Shown piece after piece: positions 1 to 11,799 of a stretch of 64,000 bases of DNA (position 1 is the first letter of the stretch; each line of letters opens with the position of its first letter). Made by a program: the position numbers and the translations under genes. Origin of the DNA: Hemerocallis citrina (lineage: Eukaryota > Streptophyta > Magnoliopsida > Asparagales > Asphodelaceae); contig CM030361.1 of assembly GCA_017893485.1 (NCBI GenBank), positions 309,729,724-309,793,723 on the forward strand, given 5' to 3'. The notes beneath the pieces are model-generated. The model searched no databases and had not been told where the DNA came from. It saw only the letters and a program-made list of their open reading frames with translations.

Positions 1-2
1 TG

Positions 3-14
3 GCTCTGATACCA
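3..14 (-). promoter_or_regulatory. Primer-binding site of a minus-strand LTR retrotransposon
   Basis: On the minus strand this reads TGGTATCAGAGC, the usual initiator tRNA-Met primer site of plant LTR retrotransposons. It lies 3 bp from the LTR that starts at 18. The element's interior therefore extends left, outside the window, and the adjacent LTR is the 5' LTR. Confidence 0.85.
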
Positions 15-17
15 CTC

Positions 18-2867
18 TGTAACGCCCCGAATCCCAAATCACTGAATTCGAGATGTTCTACAGGATCTTTTCACTTTCTTCAGTACAATTTTATAAGGAA
101 ATTCAAACTTTTCTTTTTACATTAGAGTTTACATCATATTACATTTACATTTGCACAGCGGAAGCAAAAATATACAACATTTACATAAATGAACAACAAC
201 ATGATAAGATCTTTATGCATCCATTCCTCTTTACATGTAATTTATCCTGCATACAAAACTGTGGGTACGTCAGTTTATTCAACCGATGATAATTATACAT
301 GGTCATCCTCTCTATGCCAGAAACAGTATAACGAATCTCATTTCTTAACAGATCACAAACTTGTTCATAATAAGAATATAAATCAAAAGGGAACTCTTAA
401 TGATGTCGTGTCGTGATTGTGCACTTAATCCTTAATGCAATTATTTAATTTACATGACACTAATGCGCACTTGTTCGGATTCTATGCATCCCATACTACA
501 TAGGTCCGAGGGCAGGCCTCTTAATCGTTCTTAATTTTTATAGGGTTCAATCCCTCGTCATGATTTACTCTACTTCTGTAATTACGGTGAGTATCTTAAA
601 TGGTCTATGAGTACAAGCTCGTGCACTGGACCCTGGAGGGGAACCCCACGCCATGTCTTGACTCATCAAGCATGCATTCTGTGGAAATTCAAGCCTCCTC
701 CCTGAACACGATTCTCTTGCAGTCACCAAACATCCCACAAGTGTGACTAGAGTCCGATCATTCTGAGTTGTGCCCGCGCCATGTCTTGACTCATCATGCA
801 TGCATTCTGCGGCTCACACACCCGCACCGTAAACTCTAGTTCTCATACTTATGTTTTTCTCTCACTTTCATCACCTCCTCACTATGTACTAAAATTATTA
901 GAATCATGAATAAAAATCAAAGCTCTAGAGTTAGCCTCTCCACCAAACCGGACTTATCATTTCATTTACACATGACCAACCTTGGTCTTCTTTTCAATAT
1001 CATTTCATTTCACTGCCGGGGGAGACTTAGCTACTCTTTCGTTCAATTTCAAATTCACAATTTCCAATTGAGCATCCTCAGCTCATAATTCATTTTAGAG
1101 TCTCACAGACTTTCTCATCATGATCTTAGCCTTTCATATTCATTTAATTCTCAATTCACATCTATGATTCATTCCTCATAAATCCATACAGTCATAAGAG
1201 TTCATTGACCTCAATCATAAAGTTCACAACTTCCAACAGCAATAAATAAAATGAAATTCATACATATCAAAGTCCACTCTGTACAGTCGACTTGGAAGAA
1301 CACCAGTCGACTCATACAGTCAAATACAGGTTCATCATAAATACTCGGGAGAGTCGACTGCTGTACACGACCAGTCGGCTGTCCCGCAACTTTTCATGTT
1401 CACAGTGTCATCCACATGACAGTCGACTGTTCATCCACCAGTCGCCTGTCCTGGGATTTTCAACAACACAATTCTAAGTTCAGCTCAGTCGACTGGCTAC
1501 ACGCACTAAGTCGACTGATCAGCTTCATAATTCAAAACAGAAATGATCTTTCTAACCGTTCTCACATGCATTTCCATTACAGCATACATACACATATTTT
1601 ATAAACACCACACTTCTTACTTATTCAGTAACAACGCAGCATGGAATTTCAAGTTACTAATGTGCTCTTTTCTTTAAGAAAAATACTTTAAACATGCATT
1701 CACGCTGCTCATAACTGTCTTACGACGATGAAGATATAGATCTCAAGTCATTATACTGGTCAACATAATGGAATATCCCATTTCATGGAATTACCAAAAT
1801 AATCATAATTAAATCGATGCACCAGTCGGCTGAACACCTTCTCAGTCGACTGCACCGACAGTTCTAAATTTTGTTAATCATCGCTAGTTCTTTTCATCCA
1901 TTTACCTTCCCTCCATCATATGTGTCATAGGAAAATACAAACTTAGTAATCACACCATTATGTCTATTTGCATACATGTTTATCCCACATCATAAAAATA
2001 ATTGTCTCGTACCAGTCGACTGGTTCATGCATCAGTCGACTGTACCGACTCATTCGTTCTTATTATTCAACAGCATGCTCAGGCATTTCTACTACATTGA
2101 ATTCACTTTTCATAACATGGTAGCAATCATAATAATCATGGTATAATTCCTACATTAGAAGTCCTGAGAAACACCCACCTTATTAGAAGAAATAATCGAA
2201 TCCAGCAAAGTTCCTCAATGCAGTGCCGCACTCCTTGCTCCTTGCTCCTTGTTCCACCCTGAATCCTTCAGAGTACTCCTCGGCCTCCACAGAAAAGGCT
2301 CCCACACACAAACTCACAGAATGCCTCTTTTACAATGATAATTTTAGTGTAAAAGAGATAGGGAATGAGAGGGGGGTATTTATACACAATTTAGAGTGAG
2401 ATGGAGGGTTAGGATGCACTAGGGAGTTGTAAAATCAAGGGCTAGGATTCACTAGGAAGTTGTGAAAACTACCCACACTTCAAGAGTAACCGCCCATGAC
2501 TCTATCCCACTCACCCCATCCGGCCATACCTTGTGCCTTGTGCACGTGTACATTGAGTGCACGTGTACACACAAGCCGCACTACAAATTTGTACATCAAG
2601 TACCCGGGTAATTAAAAAGAAAGGATGCTACAAGTTGTAGAAAATAATACAAGGGGTTTAAATCCATGGGCTTAAATTAGTTGGGCCAAAAATAAATATT
2701 TTTAAAAGAAAGATAAGTAAATTAACATTTGGGCTTTAGGAAAAATCCTTTATAAAAACAATGCTCTCACTCATCATGTTGAAAATAATAGCCAAAATAT
2801 TACACGTGCATACCACGTGCAACAAAATAAATAATCTTTATATATTAGGAAAAATTGGGGTATTACA
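18..2867 (-). mobile_element. 5' LTR of a Tekay/Del-like gypsy element (long LTR)
   Basis: The plus strand starts TGTAACGCCCCG and ends GGGGTATTACA, giving inverted TGTAA/TTACA ends. At 2.85 kb it is an unusually long LTR, and with the Met primer site this resembles chromoviral Tekay/Del elements (lineage is inferred, since no coding domain is in view). It interrupts the gag of the copia element at 2888-3653. It is a diverged relative of the solo LTR at 5095-8250: both share the terminal sequence and a stretch reading CCCATACTACATAGGTCCGA. A minus-strand TATA-like box lies near 2376-2388. No coding sequence was found in it. Confidence 0.75.
1284..2042. repeat. Six pairs of CAGTCGACTG-type palindromes inside the LTR
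   Basis: Ten-base palindromes close to CAGTCGACTG start at 1284/1304, 1351/1372, 1420/1439, 1486/1508, 1823/1843 and 2013/2033. Start-to-start spacing within a pair is 19-22 bp. Spacer sequences differ from pair to pair. Variants include CAGTCGGCTG and CAGTCGCCTG. I saw no GTCGAC in the related LTR at 5095-8250. Confidence 0.85.
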
Positions 2868-2887
2868 CTTTGTGACTCACCTTGATG

Positions 2888-3653
2888 TCACTTATACTTT
2901 TTACATTGGTCCCTTATGTGTTGTAGCTTATGACAGTGCCAACACTCATCTTTGCGATTTACTGCTCTTGACTTTGACCTATGATTCTTGCTTTTCGGTC
3001 TCCCTCTGTAAGTGCTTCTTCCACGGTTCTCAGCTGAGAATGCATAGTTGCTAGAAGATGACAAAGATTCCCCCATTTCTCTTCCTCCTCACCTCCTCAT
3101 TCATGATGTTGCTCACAACATTCTTCAGAGTAGTCGAATCAAGCCATGATACTTGTGATAGTTTGTTCCAATGAACGGTAACAGTCAGGGTAACTAGTAG
3201 CAACAATGCATGTGCACGCTCCACAAACTTCAACCATGCCGATTCAAATTGATTGTAGACCATACAGAAGTTATTCACATGCTCCGCCACTAAACCTCTC
3301 TCTGACAACTTCATGCTGCCAACTTCTTCAAGTGAACGATCTGGTTCGATGCGGATGGTTTCTCGTACATATCTGCAAAGATCTCTTTTGTCTTCCTTGC
3401 AGTCTTTGCCATCTCAATGTGGAATAACATTTTTCTACTCATCGACATTTGAATTTGCCCAAGAGTCTTCCGATCTAAATGGTTCCAATGCACCAACACA
3501 ACTACATCTATCTTGGCTCATTTTGGCTTCGTGCCAAATAACGGACCATTTAGATCTTTCTGTGAAAGATCCAGGAAGATACACTATCATGTGGATCTTC
3601 CACATTGTGAACTCTCTTCCATCGAATCTCACAATTTTTCCTTTGTCTCCCAT
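2888..3653 (-). pseudogene. Copia gag remnant (5' part, frameshifted)
   Basis: Three minus-strand reading frames together resemble a Ty1/copia Gag, the nucleocapsid precursor. The N-terminal piece (3653 down to 3435) starts MGDKGKIVRFDG and has the FTMWK segment of the UBN2-type gag domain. The C-terminal piece (3076-2888) is basic and has a zinc knuckle with CWHC, H and C. The frame changes at least twice between them, so no full protein can be made. The gag is then cut by the long LTR ending at 2867. The primer site at 3673 and LTR at 3688 lie directly upstream on the minus strand. Confidence 0.8.
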
Positions 3654-3672
3654 CTTTGTATACCAACATGGT

Positions 3673-3684
3673 GCTCTAATACCA
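3673..3684 (-). promoter_or_regulatory. Degenerate tRNA-Met primer-binding site
   Basis: On the minus strand this reads TGGTATTAGAGC, one substitution from the canonical Met site. It sits between the LTR at 3688 and the gag remnant, which fixes the element as minus-strand. Confidence 0.75.
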
Positions 3685-3687
3685 ATT

Positions 3688-4314
3688 TGTTGACTTTAAC
3701 ACTCAACCGGAGATGAAAACAAAGGAACGAATCAAAAAAACAAAAGCAAAGAAATGCCAGCAACACACGAGATTTTTTTGAGGTTCAACAATTGCAATGA
3801 CTACTTTTCCGCACAGAGTCACTCTTGCGATTACCGCTAGAAAATACGAAGAGTAACAGGTTACAATCACCAACGATTAAAAGAAATGGTTGCAATCACT
3901 CAAGAACTCACCATGAAAGTGAAGGGTTTATTTTCATCTCCCTCTCTCAAGAACGGTTGCAAGATCTCTCTTTCTATGTTGGAATAATTCTCACTTAACC
4001 TTAATTATCGTACACTATACATATATATAGGATTACAATAGATTAGATCCAAGCCGTAGATCAAATCTTCAATTCTGCGCCGTTACAGTTGACTGCGAAG
4101 GAGGACGGTCGACTGCAATGAGTCCCAAGCAAGTCAGATAACAAATGCGATCGACTTCCCTCCTGGCAGTCGACTGTCAAATCCCAAAGAGTGACTGCCT
4201 GGGTATTGCAGTCGACTGTCAAATACAGTACCTCTGTTGCAGCTGCTGCTTGCTGCCTCACTCCTCTTCTTCTTCAAACCCTTGTCTCGTGTACTGAATC
4301 CACCAATTCCAACA
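3688..4314 (-). mobile_element. 5' LTR of a copia element
   Basis: The plus strand starts TGTTGACTTTAAC and ends ATTCCAACA, giving TG...CA ends over 627 bp. A minus-strand TATA-like run lies near 4018-4030. The matching 3' LTR is not in the window, so no TSD can be tested. Confidence 0.75.
4086..4218. repeat. Palindrome array in copia LTR, upstream of TATA
   Basis: Sites start at 4086, 4106, 4148, 4167 and 4209, so spacings alternate 20, 42, 19, 42 and the array has a 61-62 bp super-period. On the minus strand the array lies about 60-190 bp upstream of the TATA-like run near 4020, the position expected of a U3 enhancer. Confidence 0.8.
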
Positions 4315-4683
4315 AGGAGCACTTTCTTTAAACTTGTATCGGGCAATTACAAGTAACATCAACAAGAATATAAGAATGTAGACAAATCATCATATAAGAA
4401 GCAAAAATGAAAATGTTTTCCTCATTATTTGGTAGGACAGTAGTATGAATTATGCAAAGTACACAAAAAGTATGTCAAATTGATTAGGTTCATAAAAATT
4501 AACGAACTTATTTGGTATTATGAACTCATTCTCTAAGATCAAAATCTGTCGAAATTAAGAAAGTCTTAAAGATTTGATGGGAAGGGTCAAGCACAAATGT
4601 GTTTGTTAATAGCCTTATATATCCAACTTGATAGCACATGCTTTTCCCGTATAAGACTAAACAACTAACTCTAATACTTTTCC
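4315..4683. other. Gene-free stretch ending in a copia 3' LTR remnant
   Basis: No coding signal is seen in 4315-4604. The last 70 bases (about 4605-4676) match the end of the LTR at 13678-14022: both carry a CCCGTATAAGACTAAAC stretch and end in CTCTAATA. They are followed by a polypurine tract on the minus strand. This is the truncated 3' LTR edge of the copia whose RNase H begins at 4684. Confidence 0.6.
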
Positions 4684-5094
4684 TCAAGCTGGAGCATATA
4701 TATCACACATGCCAAACTTGTCATTGATAAACTGTATCTTGACTCTAGCAAGAGGTTTTGTAAGAGCATCAGCTAATTGGTAACCAGGGCGAATATGTTT
4801 AGCTTCTATATGAAGGGACTCATACAGAGTGCCCTTAATCTTGTTGCGAACCACATGACAGTCAACCTCAATGTTCTTAGTTCGTTCATGAAACACGACA
4901 TTCGTGGCCATATGGATGACAGACTGAATGTCACAATATATATGCATCAGCTGATGCTGAAGAATGCTCAACTTAGTAAGTAATCGTTTGATCCATGTCA
5001 TCTCACATGTGAGGTTAGTCATAGCACGATATTCTGATTCTGCACTTGATCGAGACACCACATTTTGTTTCTTACTCTTCCATGAAACCAAGTT
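4684..5094 (-). pseudogene. Copia RNase H, C-terminal part
   Basis: This minus-strand frame carries the copia RNase H signature: a VSRSSAESEYRAM segment with the catalytic-region Ser/Glu, then ADALTKPL near the C-terminus, stopping at 4684. RNase H removes RNA from the RNA:DNA hybrid during reverse transcription. The frame is joined at 5094 to a solo LTR. The N-terminal half (DADWAG-like motif) resumes at 8256 on the other side. Apart from the interruption the two halves are collinear. As it stands it cannot be functional. Confidence 0.88.
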
Positions 5095-8000
5095 TGTAAC
5101 GCCCCGAATTCCAAATAAGACCAAACTCGAGATTTCACAAGATCTTTACTTCACTTCGTAAGATTTTATAAGGAAATTAAAACTTTTCAATAATACATCA
5201 GAGTTCATTACATTTTTGTTTACACAGTGGAAGAATATAACAATGAAATAAAATACAACTTATACAACTATAACAATGTAAATCATCCACTGCATCATAA
5301 CATCTTCATGACAAAGTCCATTACCTGCATATTAAGCTGTGGGCACCTCAGTCACTTACAACTGACAAAAATGTTATACCCAGCCATCCTCTCTATGCCG
5401 TACATATAACGATCTTAATACTTTATCAAACCACAAAATTTTGAATGAACAATAAAGTGTCAAAAAGTGATTATTCTAAACATATAAGTGTATGTGATGC
5501 CTTAATGCCTAATGCACACATTTTATACTAGGATGACACTAAAGCATACTTGTTCGGATTCTATGCATCCCATACTACATAGGTCCGAGGGCAAGTACCT
5601 ACGTACTCCACAATAACGAGTTCGATCCCTTGCCATGACAACTACCCAGTAGTAAGACAAAGTTTAGATCATTCCACGAATTTGAATTCCAGCCCCGGAG
5701 TCCACCGCTGACTGTTATAACAGATCCCACATCGTGCGAATCATTCCGCAAGTGACCCTCTAGCCCCGGCATACGTATATACAATGGAGTATGGCAAATT
5801 ATCCGCCCGACTAGTCAAGATCCTGGAGTCCACCGCTGACCCGTTCTCATAGTCCCGGATTTAAATATAAAAGTCCGTCTCCCACGGAGCAACCTCAGTC
5901 CACCAACTGGGTCTATAGCCACGGAGATCCACCGCCGACTATATAGAGCACCCCACTTACGTTTGCCCAGATTTACTACATCTTCACTTATGTGCCTAAT
6001 TATTTAGTTCAAGACATGAATAAATTTTTAAGCCTAGAATTAGTTTTACCTCTTACCAGACTTAATCAACATTTACCGAGATAGTTCCATAGCCATATCT
6101 CAAAATCACATCTCAAAATCTTTTATTTCAATAGTGCCGGTACCCGAGGTCTTACTAACTCTAAATCACAATTTCTCATGTACAAGAAATCATGGGTACA
6201 CATACCCTTTCATAAACATGTTTTAAACCTAGATATTCATCTTCAACTTATTCACAAAGAAATCATTGTCTTGTCACTATTCATGATCTATTTATTCATT
6301 CATATTCCTTATAAGCAAATACTTCCTTCAAGAACACCACTTTATCATATGAAATTTTATGAACGAATTCAAGCTCATACAATGTCTCAACTCACTTCAA
6401 AATATTCTTTAACAAAAATAAGAGTGTAATTTCTTCAAGAGGAATAACTTCCAAAAATAATATTTTACTCTTCTTCACAAATAAAAATTCTATTCTCAAA
6501 ATTTCATACTTGCTACAAATGTGGACACATATCTCATCACGTATTTAGCTCGAAATATTGGGAAACCTAAAAATGAATTCTTGTAATAAGGTAACGTGTA
6601 CAACACCGAAATTTCTTAAGATATTATCTGTAATAAGGTAACTTAACAAATTTATACTACAAAATCTGCTGGAAGTGATTTATACTTTATCAAATTGATT
6701 AATTTACTAAATAAACAAAATTTCTTAAGTATAATCACAAACTAAAGTGAATACAAAAACATGCTAACCAGTAAGTCCAAAACATGATTAATTTACTAAA
6801 GTACGAATTTAAATCTTTGTCAGCAGTATGTTTTGGATTGTGAGTAAAAAAAGATATTGGTGAAATTTACTTTACCAAAAAAAAAATGTATTTGCTTATC
6901 CAAAAAGGAACTCAACAATTATTCACATAATCAAAAAACTCTACATTCATGTGTACTAGTTCACGGCAAAATACTTAATTGTTTCTTTTCTCACTACCAT
7001 CTAACATGAAGTAAATTAACTTATTAATCATAACATGATTTACTTATACACTAGTGTAGATCACATCAAAATTTCCATTTTACTCAATTGTTATTACTAG
7101 CATGCATAGTTCTAAAATTAGAAAGCATGAGAACACCCACCTCTTATGAAGGTTGCAAATAAAGAAGAGGTTACTTCTAGCTCCTAGCTCCAACCAAGAA
7201 ATCCTAGCTCCTTCTTCTCTAGCAAGAACTCCTCCAAGCAAAAACTCCTCCAAAATGAGAACACTCAACACTCTTTTTCTTTTTCTTTCTCTTGTTTTGA
7301 TTTACTTTTTGGTGTGTGAAAGGAGAAGGAGGAGGGTGCTATTTATAGGATAATGTTAGGGTCTAATATGCATAAATCTCCACCTAATAAATTGCTCTTT
7401 TTAATTTTTAACCCTTCGCTTTCTTAACTCACAAAACCTCCAACCTTTCACATTTCTAACTCCTTTTTCACCTCTTCAAAATCCTAACTCCCAAAACTCC
7501 CAACTCATCATGTTTCCATATCTTCAAAACTCAAACCCCCAACTCTTCACCTCCTAAACTCCCACCTCTTCATCTAACACGTGCACGTGTTGTGCACTAG
7601 TGCACACACATACACAAAATTTAATACAATTCCTGTAGTTCTAAAATGTGTATTAAAAGTTGTTACATGTCATGTGTAAGTTCATGCACAATTTAAAAAT
7701 AGATTTAATTAATAGGCTTGTCCCATGAGCTTTCTTTTTAATTAACTAACTTAATTATTATAGTGGGCTCTCCTCTTAATTGATCTAATGGACTAGAAGT
7801 TAACTTTAGGTCCATGGGTTAAATAAAAAGGCTAAATAAGATTTTGCATGCTAAAATTAGTAAATGAGAGTAAGAATTAGAGATGAAAAAATTAACACGT
7901 GCATCATACGTGCAAAAATTGATAAATACATTTTAATCAAAATAGGGAAAAATGGATTTCCATTTTATAAAATAGATTTGAATAACAAAAATAAATAATT

Positions 8001-8250
8001 TAAACACATAGAAAATATTACACGTAGCGGTGAAAACACATAATCAATACGTGCATCAAAACACGAAAAAAACACGTAAAATGCAGAGATTGAAATATAT
8101 ATGTTCGAGTTGACTGAAAGTAGGGTAAAATCAATACGGGAAATGCATAAATAGTCGGTAATCAAAATATGTATTGAAAACATGTTACAAAATACATGTG
8201 CGCAACACACGAGGGCAAAATTGCCATTTTCAATTTTACGGAGTGTTACA
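5095..8250. mobile_element. 3.16 kb solo LTR with perfect 5 bp TSD
   Basis: It starts TGTAACGCCCCG and ends GGAGTGTTACA. The TSD AAGTT is present at 5090-5094 and 8251-8255. No internal region or primer site remains, so it is a solo LTR, presumably left by LTR-LTR recombination. It is the same family as the LTR at 18-2867 but well diverged. It contains several imperfect repeats of a CCACCGCTGAC motif around 5700-5940. No gene was found in its 3.1 kb. Confidence 0.92.
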
Positions 8251-8255
8251 AAGTT

Positions 8256-8393
8256 TCCTCCAACAAACAAACAATACCCAGTGGTTGATCTCCTAGTCAT
8301 TGGGCAGCCAGCCCAGTCAGCATTTGACCAACCAGCAATTCGGCAATGTCCACCATCAATATACAACAATCCTCTGCTAGGGGAGCTCTTCAA
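8256..8393 (-). pseudogene. Copia RNase H, N-terminal part
   Basis: The translated minus strand carries GWSNADWAGCP and RRSTTGYCLFVG, the first half of a copia RNase H with the catalytic Asp in the ADWAG motif. It breaks at 8256, where the solo LTR begins, and continues at 5094. The frame runs on into LTR sequence below 8251, but that extension is not real protein. Confidence 0.88.
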
Positions 8394-8399
8394 ATACTA

Positions 8400-9313
8400 A
8401 AGAATTCTCATAACTGCATTCCAATGGGTTGTACGGGAAGAGGCCATAAACTAACTTACTATGCGAACTGAGTATGCGATATCAGGATGAGTAACTGTGA
8501 GATAATTTAGTTTTTCCACAAGCCTCCTTTATCTCTCTGGATCCTCCAACATGACACCCTAATCTGGAAACAACTTAAAATTTTGGTCCATAGGAGTATG
8601 TGATGGCCTGCATCCTAGCATACCGCTCTCGGTAAGTATGTCCAGTACATACTTTCTCTGTGATAAACAAATTCCCAGCTTAGATCGAGCAACTTTGATC
8701 CCCAAGAAATACTTTAGTTGTCCGAGATCTTTAGTTTGAAACTTCTATTGAATATATAACTTCAGATCTTGAATACCATTCTGATAATCTCCTGTAATTA
8801 CATTGTCATCAACACATACAACTAAAATGATCTCTTTCCTTGATGATGTCGATAAACCACAGACTGATCATTATTATTCCTCTTCAATCCAAAACTCGTG
8901 ACAACCTCAGTGAAATGACCAAACCAAGAATGGGGAGACTGTTTGAATCCATATAAAGACCGTTTCAAGCAACATACTTTATAGGGCTCAGCTTTACTAA
9001 TAAAAGAGGTGGGTTGCTTCATATAAACCTCCTCCTTAAGAACTTCATTAAGAAAGACAGTTTTGACATCAAGTTGGTGGAGCGACCAATGAAATCGAGC
9101 AGCCAAGACAATAATGATTCGAATAGAAAGCATTTTGGCCACAACAGAGAAGGTCTTATTATAATCAATGCCATAGGTCTGAGAACAACCTTTAGCAACC
9201 AATCGAGCTTTTAGGAGACCCAGAGGACCATCTGGGTTTACTTTAACTATGTACACTCATTTATAACCAACACAACATTTGCCAGATAGAAAGTTAACAA
9301 GATCTCAAGTACC
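8400..9313 (-). pseudogene. Copia reverse transcriptase, frameshifted
   Basis: The frame 9256-8822 has RT hallmarks: KARLVAKGCSQTYGIDY, the HQLDVKTVFLNE region (motif A, catalytic Asp kept) and LKRSLYGFKQSPHSWF. Downstream the frame shifts. The catalytic YVDD box is at about 8805-8816 in another frame and reads CVDD, so the usual Tyr is Cys. The LDIL...GCRPSHTPMD-like segment follows near 8590-8660. Stops and frame changes make it inactive. It lies between the TRIM-like insertion (9319) and the RNase H. Confidence 0.85.
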
Positions 9314-9318
9314 ATTTT

Positions 9319-9781
9319 TGTAATACCCCGTATTTCTGAAATATATATAATAAATGAATTTGAGACTTGGTTCTATAGAATTATTCTATGGGATGGATTT
9401 ATAAAGGATTTATTAAATGGATTTGAAATGGGATGGTTTGAATCCGGTTTGTTTGAAAAGTGGTGGGGGGACCCACCCGAATTGAAGCCCAGCACATGAA
9501 GTGCTGTGTGTTCTTGATAGCCACGTGGCACTTAGGGAGAGAGAGTACTCCCTAGTTGTGCACGGGTTGATTAAAACCGGGTATGGGAGAAGGATTAATC
9601 CCATATCGTTAGTTTCAATAAAAATAATATTATATAAATAATAATTGCCAATGATCATTAGTCACCAATTCGGTTAACCACCTTTTGAGAGGCAGCCTGT
9701 GGTGGGCAGTTGTACTACATAGTATCTAATTTGTCTTATAAAATTGTATAAATTGTCCGGGCTCGGGGCAGGGGCGTTACA
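9319..9781 (+). repeat. 5' LTR of the TRIM-like element
   Basis: 463 bp, starting TGTAATACCCCG and ending GGGGCGTTACA. Confidence 0.93.
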
Positions 9782-9783
9782 AA

Positions 9784-9795
9784 TGGTATCAGAGC
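9784..9795 (+). promoter_or_regulatory. Primer-binding site of the TRIM-like element
   Basis: TGGTATCAGAGC starts 2 bp after the 5' LTR, a perfect tRNA-Met type site. Confidence 0.92.
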
Positions 9796-9851
9796 CGACT
9801 TTCGACGCCGAGGGTGTGAGAGCAGTGAGTTATGGACTCCAGGATGATCGG

Positions 9852-9935
9852 CGGAGTGAGACAGATGGACAGAGATCCACAGAATGATCCCGACGGAGTG
9901 AGACAGATGGACAGAGATCCACAGAATGATCCCAG
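9852..9935 (+). repeat. Two 42 bp tandem units in the TRIM interior
   Basis: The unit starting CGGAGTGAGACAGATGG occurs at 9852 and again at 9894, almost identical. It takes up more than a quarter of the 295 bp interior. Confidence 0.85.
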
Positions 9936-10041
9936 AGTGGGGTCGGTCTCCAGAATTCCAAAGATGAGAGTGATGCTCACAGAAATGCTCTACATCGGCT
10001 AGAAAGTAGATCCTGCACTAGATTGTGCATGCCCCGTACTC

Positions 10042-10072
10042 ATCAGCGAGGACGCTGATTTCTGAAGGGGGG
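10042..10072 (+). promoter_or_regulatory. Stem-loop followed by polypurine tract
   Basis: ATCAGCG (10042-10048) and CGCTGAT (10053-10059) form a perfect 7 bp stem with an AGGA loop. A GAAGGGGGG polypurine tract follows at 10064-10072, just before the 3' LTR, and would prime plus-strand synthesis. Confidence 0.8.
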
Positions 10073-10076
10073 TGTA

Positions 10077-10539
10077 TGTAATACCCCGTATTTCTGAAAT
10101 ATATATAATAAATGAATTTGAGACTTGGTTCTATAGAATTATTCTATGGGATGGATTTATAAAGGATTTATTAAATGGATTTGAAATGGGATGGTTTGAA
10201 TCCGGTTTGTTTGAAAAGTGGTGGGGGGACCCACCCGGATTGAAGCCCAGCACATGAAGTGCTGTGTGTTCTTGATAGCCACGTGGCACTTAGGGAGAGA
10301 GAGTACTCCCTAGTTGTGCACGGGTTGATTAAAACCGGGTATGGGAGAAGGATTAATCCCATATCGTTAGTTTCAATAAAAATAATATTATATAAATAAT
10401 AATTGCCAATGATCATTAGTCACCAATTCGGTTAACCACCTTTTGAGAGGCAGCCTGTGGTGGGCAGTTGTACTACATAGTATCTAATTTGTCTTATAAA
10501 ATTGTATAAATTGTCTGAGCTCGGGGCAGGGGTGTTACA
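10077..10539 (+). repeat. 3' LTR of the TRIM-like element
   Basis: 463 bp, the same length as the 5' LTR, with four transitions between the two. Confidence 0.93.
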
Positions 10540-10544
10540 ATTTT

Positions 10545-11510
10545 CCTCAAGAGCAGACATCTCTTTTCTCATAGTCTGGCTCCAACCAGGATGTGACAGT
10601 ACTTCTGATAATGACTTGTAGAGATAAAGACATTATGGATAGATGACAAGTGAGCATATGAAAGACGGTTGTATAAAGAATGTGCAGTGGAGCAGTTCCC
10701 TTTGTATATGGCAGTGAGAATATCAAGATCAGAATGCTCACTAGAAGAGGGTGTGGGCGTGGTGGAGGAAATCGGTGGTGTAGTAGTATGATTAGACAGT
10801 GGTGTCTCATCAACTTGGGGCGATGGGACAATGGACATAGGGGCGTGATTTGAGGGAGTGGTGTCCGAACGTCGTTTATACACTTGAGTGATTGTAGGCC
10901 ATTCGGGCATTGCTGGGGAGCATCGTGTTACAGAATCAGTAGAAGTAGATACCACAAGTCTATGGCATGTTAGAAATTCAAACTCAGTGGCATCTTAAGG
11001 AACCGGGGTTAAACAAGAAGAAGTGTTAGATAAATAAGGTTGGAACTCATGAAATATAACATCAGTAGAGATAAAATGACGAAGAAACTCAGGACTGTAA
11101 CATATATAACATCAGCAGAGATAAAATGACGAAGAAACTTAAGACTATAACATATATAACCTTTCTCGGAGCGACAATACCCTAGGAAAATATAGCAGAT
11201 AGAACGGGGAGCTAACTTGGAGCGACCAGAATGATTGTCATAGACAAAACGAACTCATCCAAAGATTTTGGGAGGACGGGGGAATTGGTCAACATTTGGA
11301 AATAAAATGGAAAATGTGTTTGACCACCTAATACAGACGAGTGCATGCGGTTAATTAGGTGATATGCAGTAAGAACTGCATCCCCCTAGAAACGCTGAGG
11401 AACTTTTCTATGAATAAGCATTATTCTTGCAACCTCTTACAGGTGACGATTTTTACGCCCAACAATCCCGTATTGTTGAGGGGTATAAGGGCAAGAAGAC
11501 TCATGAAGAA
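10545..11510 (-). pseudogene. Copia integrase C-terminal part and linker to RT
   Basis: The frame 10955-10569 is Ser/Thr/Pro-rich, as in copia integrase-RT linkers, with a LSSIHNVFIS segment before the RT. Further right on the minus strand (11000-11500) the distal integrase is recognisable but has many stops. A segment of about 50 bp starting near 11055 is duplicated in tandem near 11105 (shared ATAACATCAG...GATAAAATGACG), which breaks the frame. The TRIM-like element separates this part from the RT. It is inactive. Confidence 0.7.
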
Positions 11511-11738
11511 TCTATATAATAAAACACAAAGAAAGCTATCAAGTGGCTCTCCTTCAATCCCCCCAAAATCAAAGGCCCAGGTCTAACCTCACAAAACACA
11601 TTTTCCTCCCAAAACTCAAATTGAAATCCCCCAAATCTAACCTCACAAAACACATTTTTCTCCCAAAACTCAAATTGAAATCCCCCCTCCAAAAAAAAAC
11701 AACTCATTTATTTATTTAATTATTTCTCTCTGTCTCTG

Positions 11739-11799
<61 letters not shown>

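Larger units (their letters stand above)
9319..10539 (+). mobile_element. TRIM-like non-autonomous LTR retrotransposon, complete
   Basis: Two direct LTRs of 463 bp flank only 295 bp of internal DNA. The 5 bp TSD is ATTTT (9314-9318 and 10540-10544). The two LTRs differ, by my count, at four positions, all transitions, so the insertion is young. A Met primer site and a polypurine tract are present. There is no coding capacity, so it must use proteins from another element. Its LTR ends (TGTAATACCCC...GTTACA) resemble those of the long Tekay-like LTRs nearby, a possible autonomous relative (inference). It sits within the copia pol, just before the RT. Confidence 0.93.

Noticed and set aside
1284..2042. 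GTCGAC sites as cloning (SalI) artefacts
   Set aside because: Many sites are imperfect variants, occur in several unrelated LTRs with regular spacing, and are embedded in normal LTR sequence.
9784..9795. tRNA gene signal
   Set aside because: Short 12-base complement of a tRNA end that serves as a primer site; no cloverleaf or A/B boxes around it. The same holds for the other primer sites.
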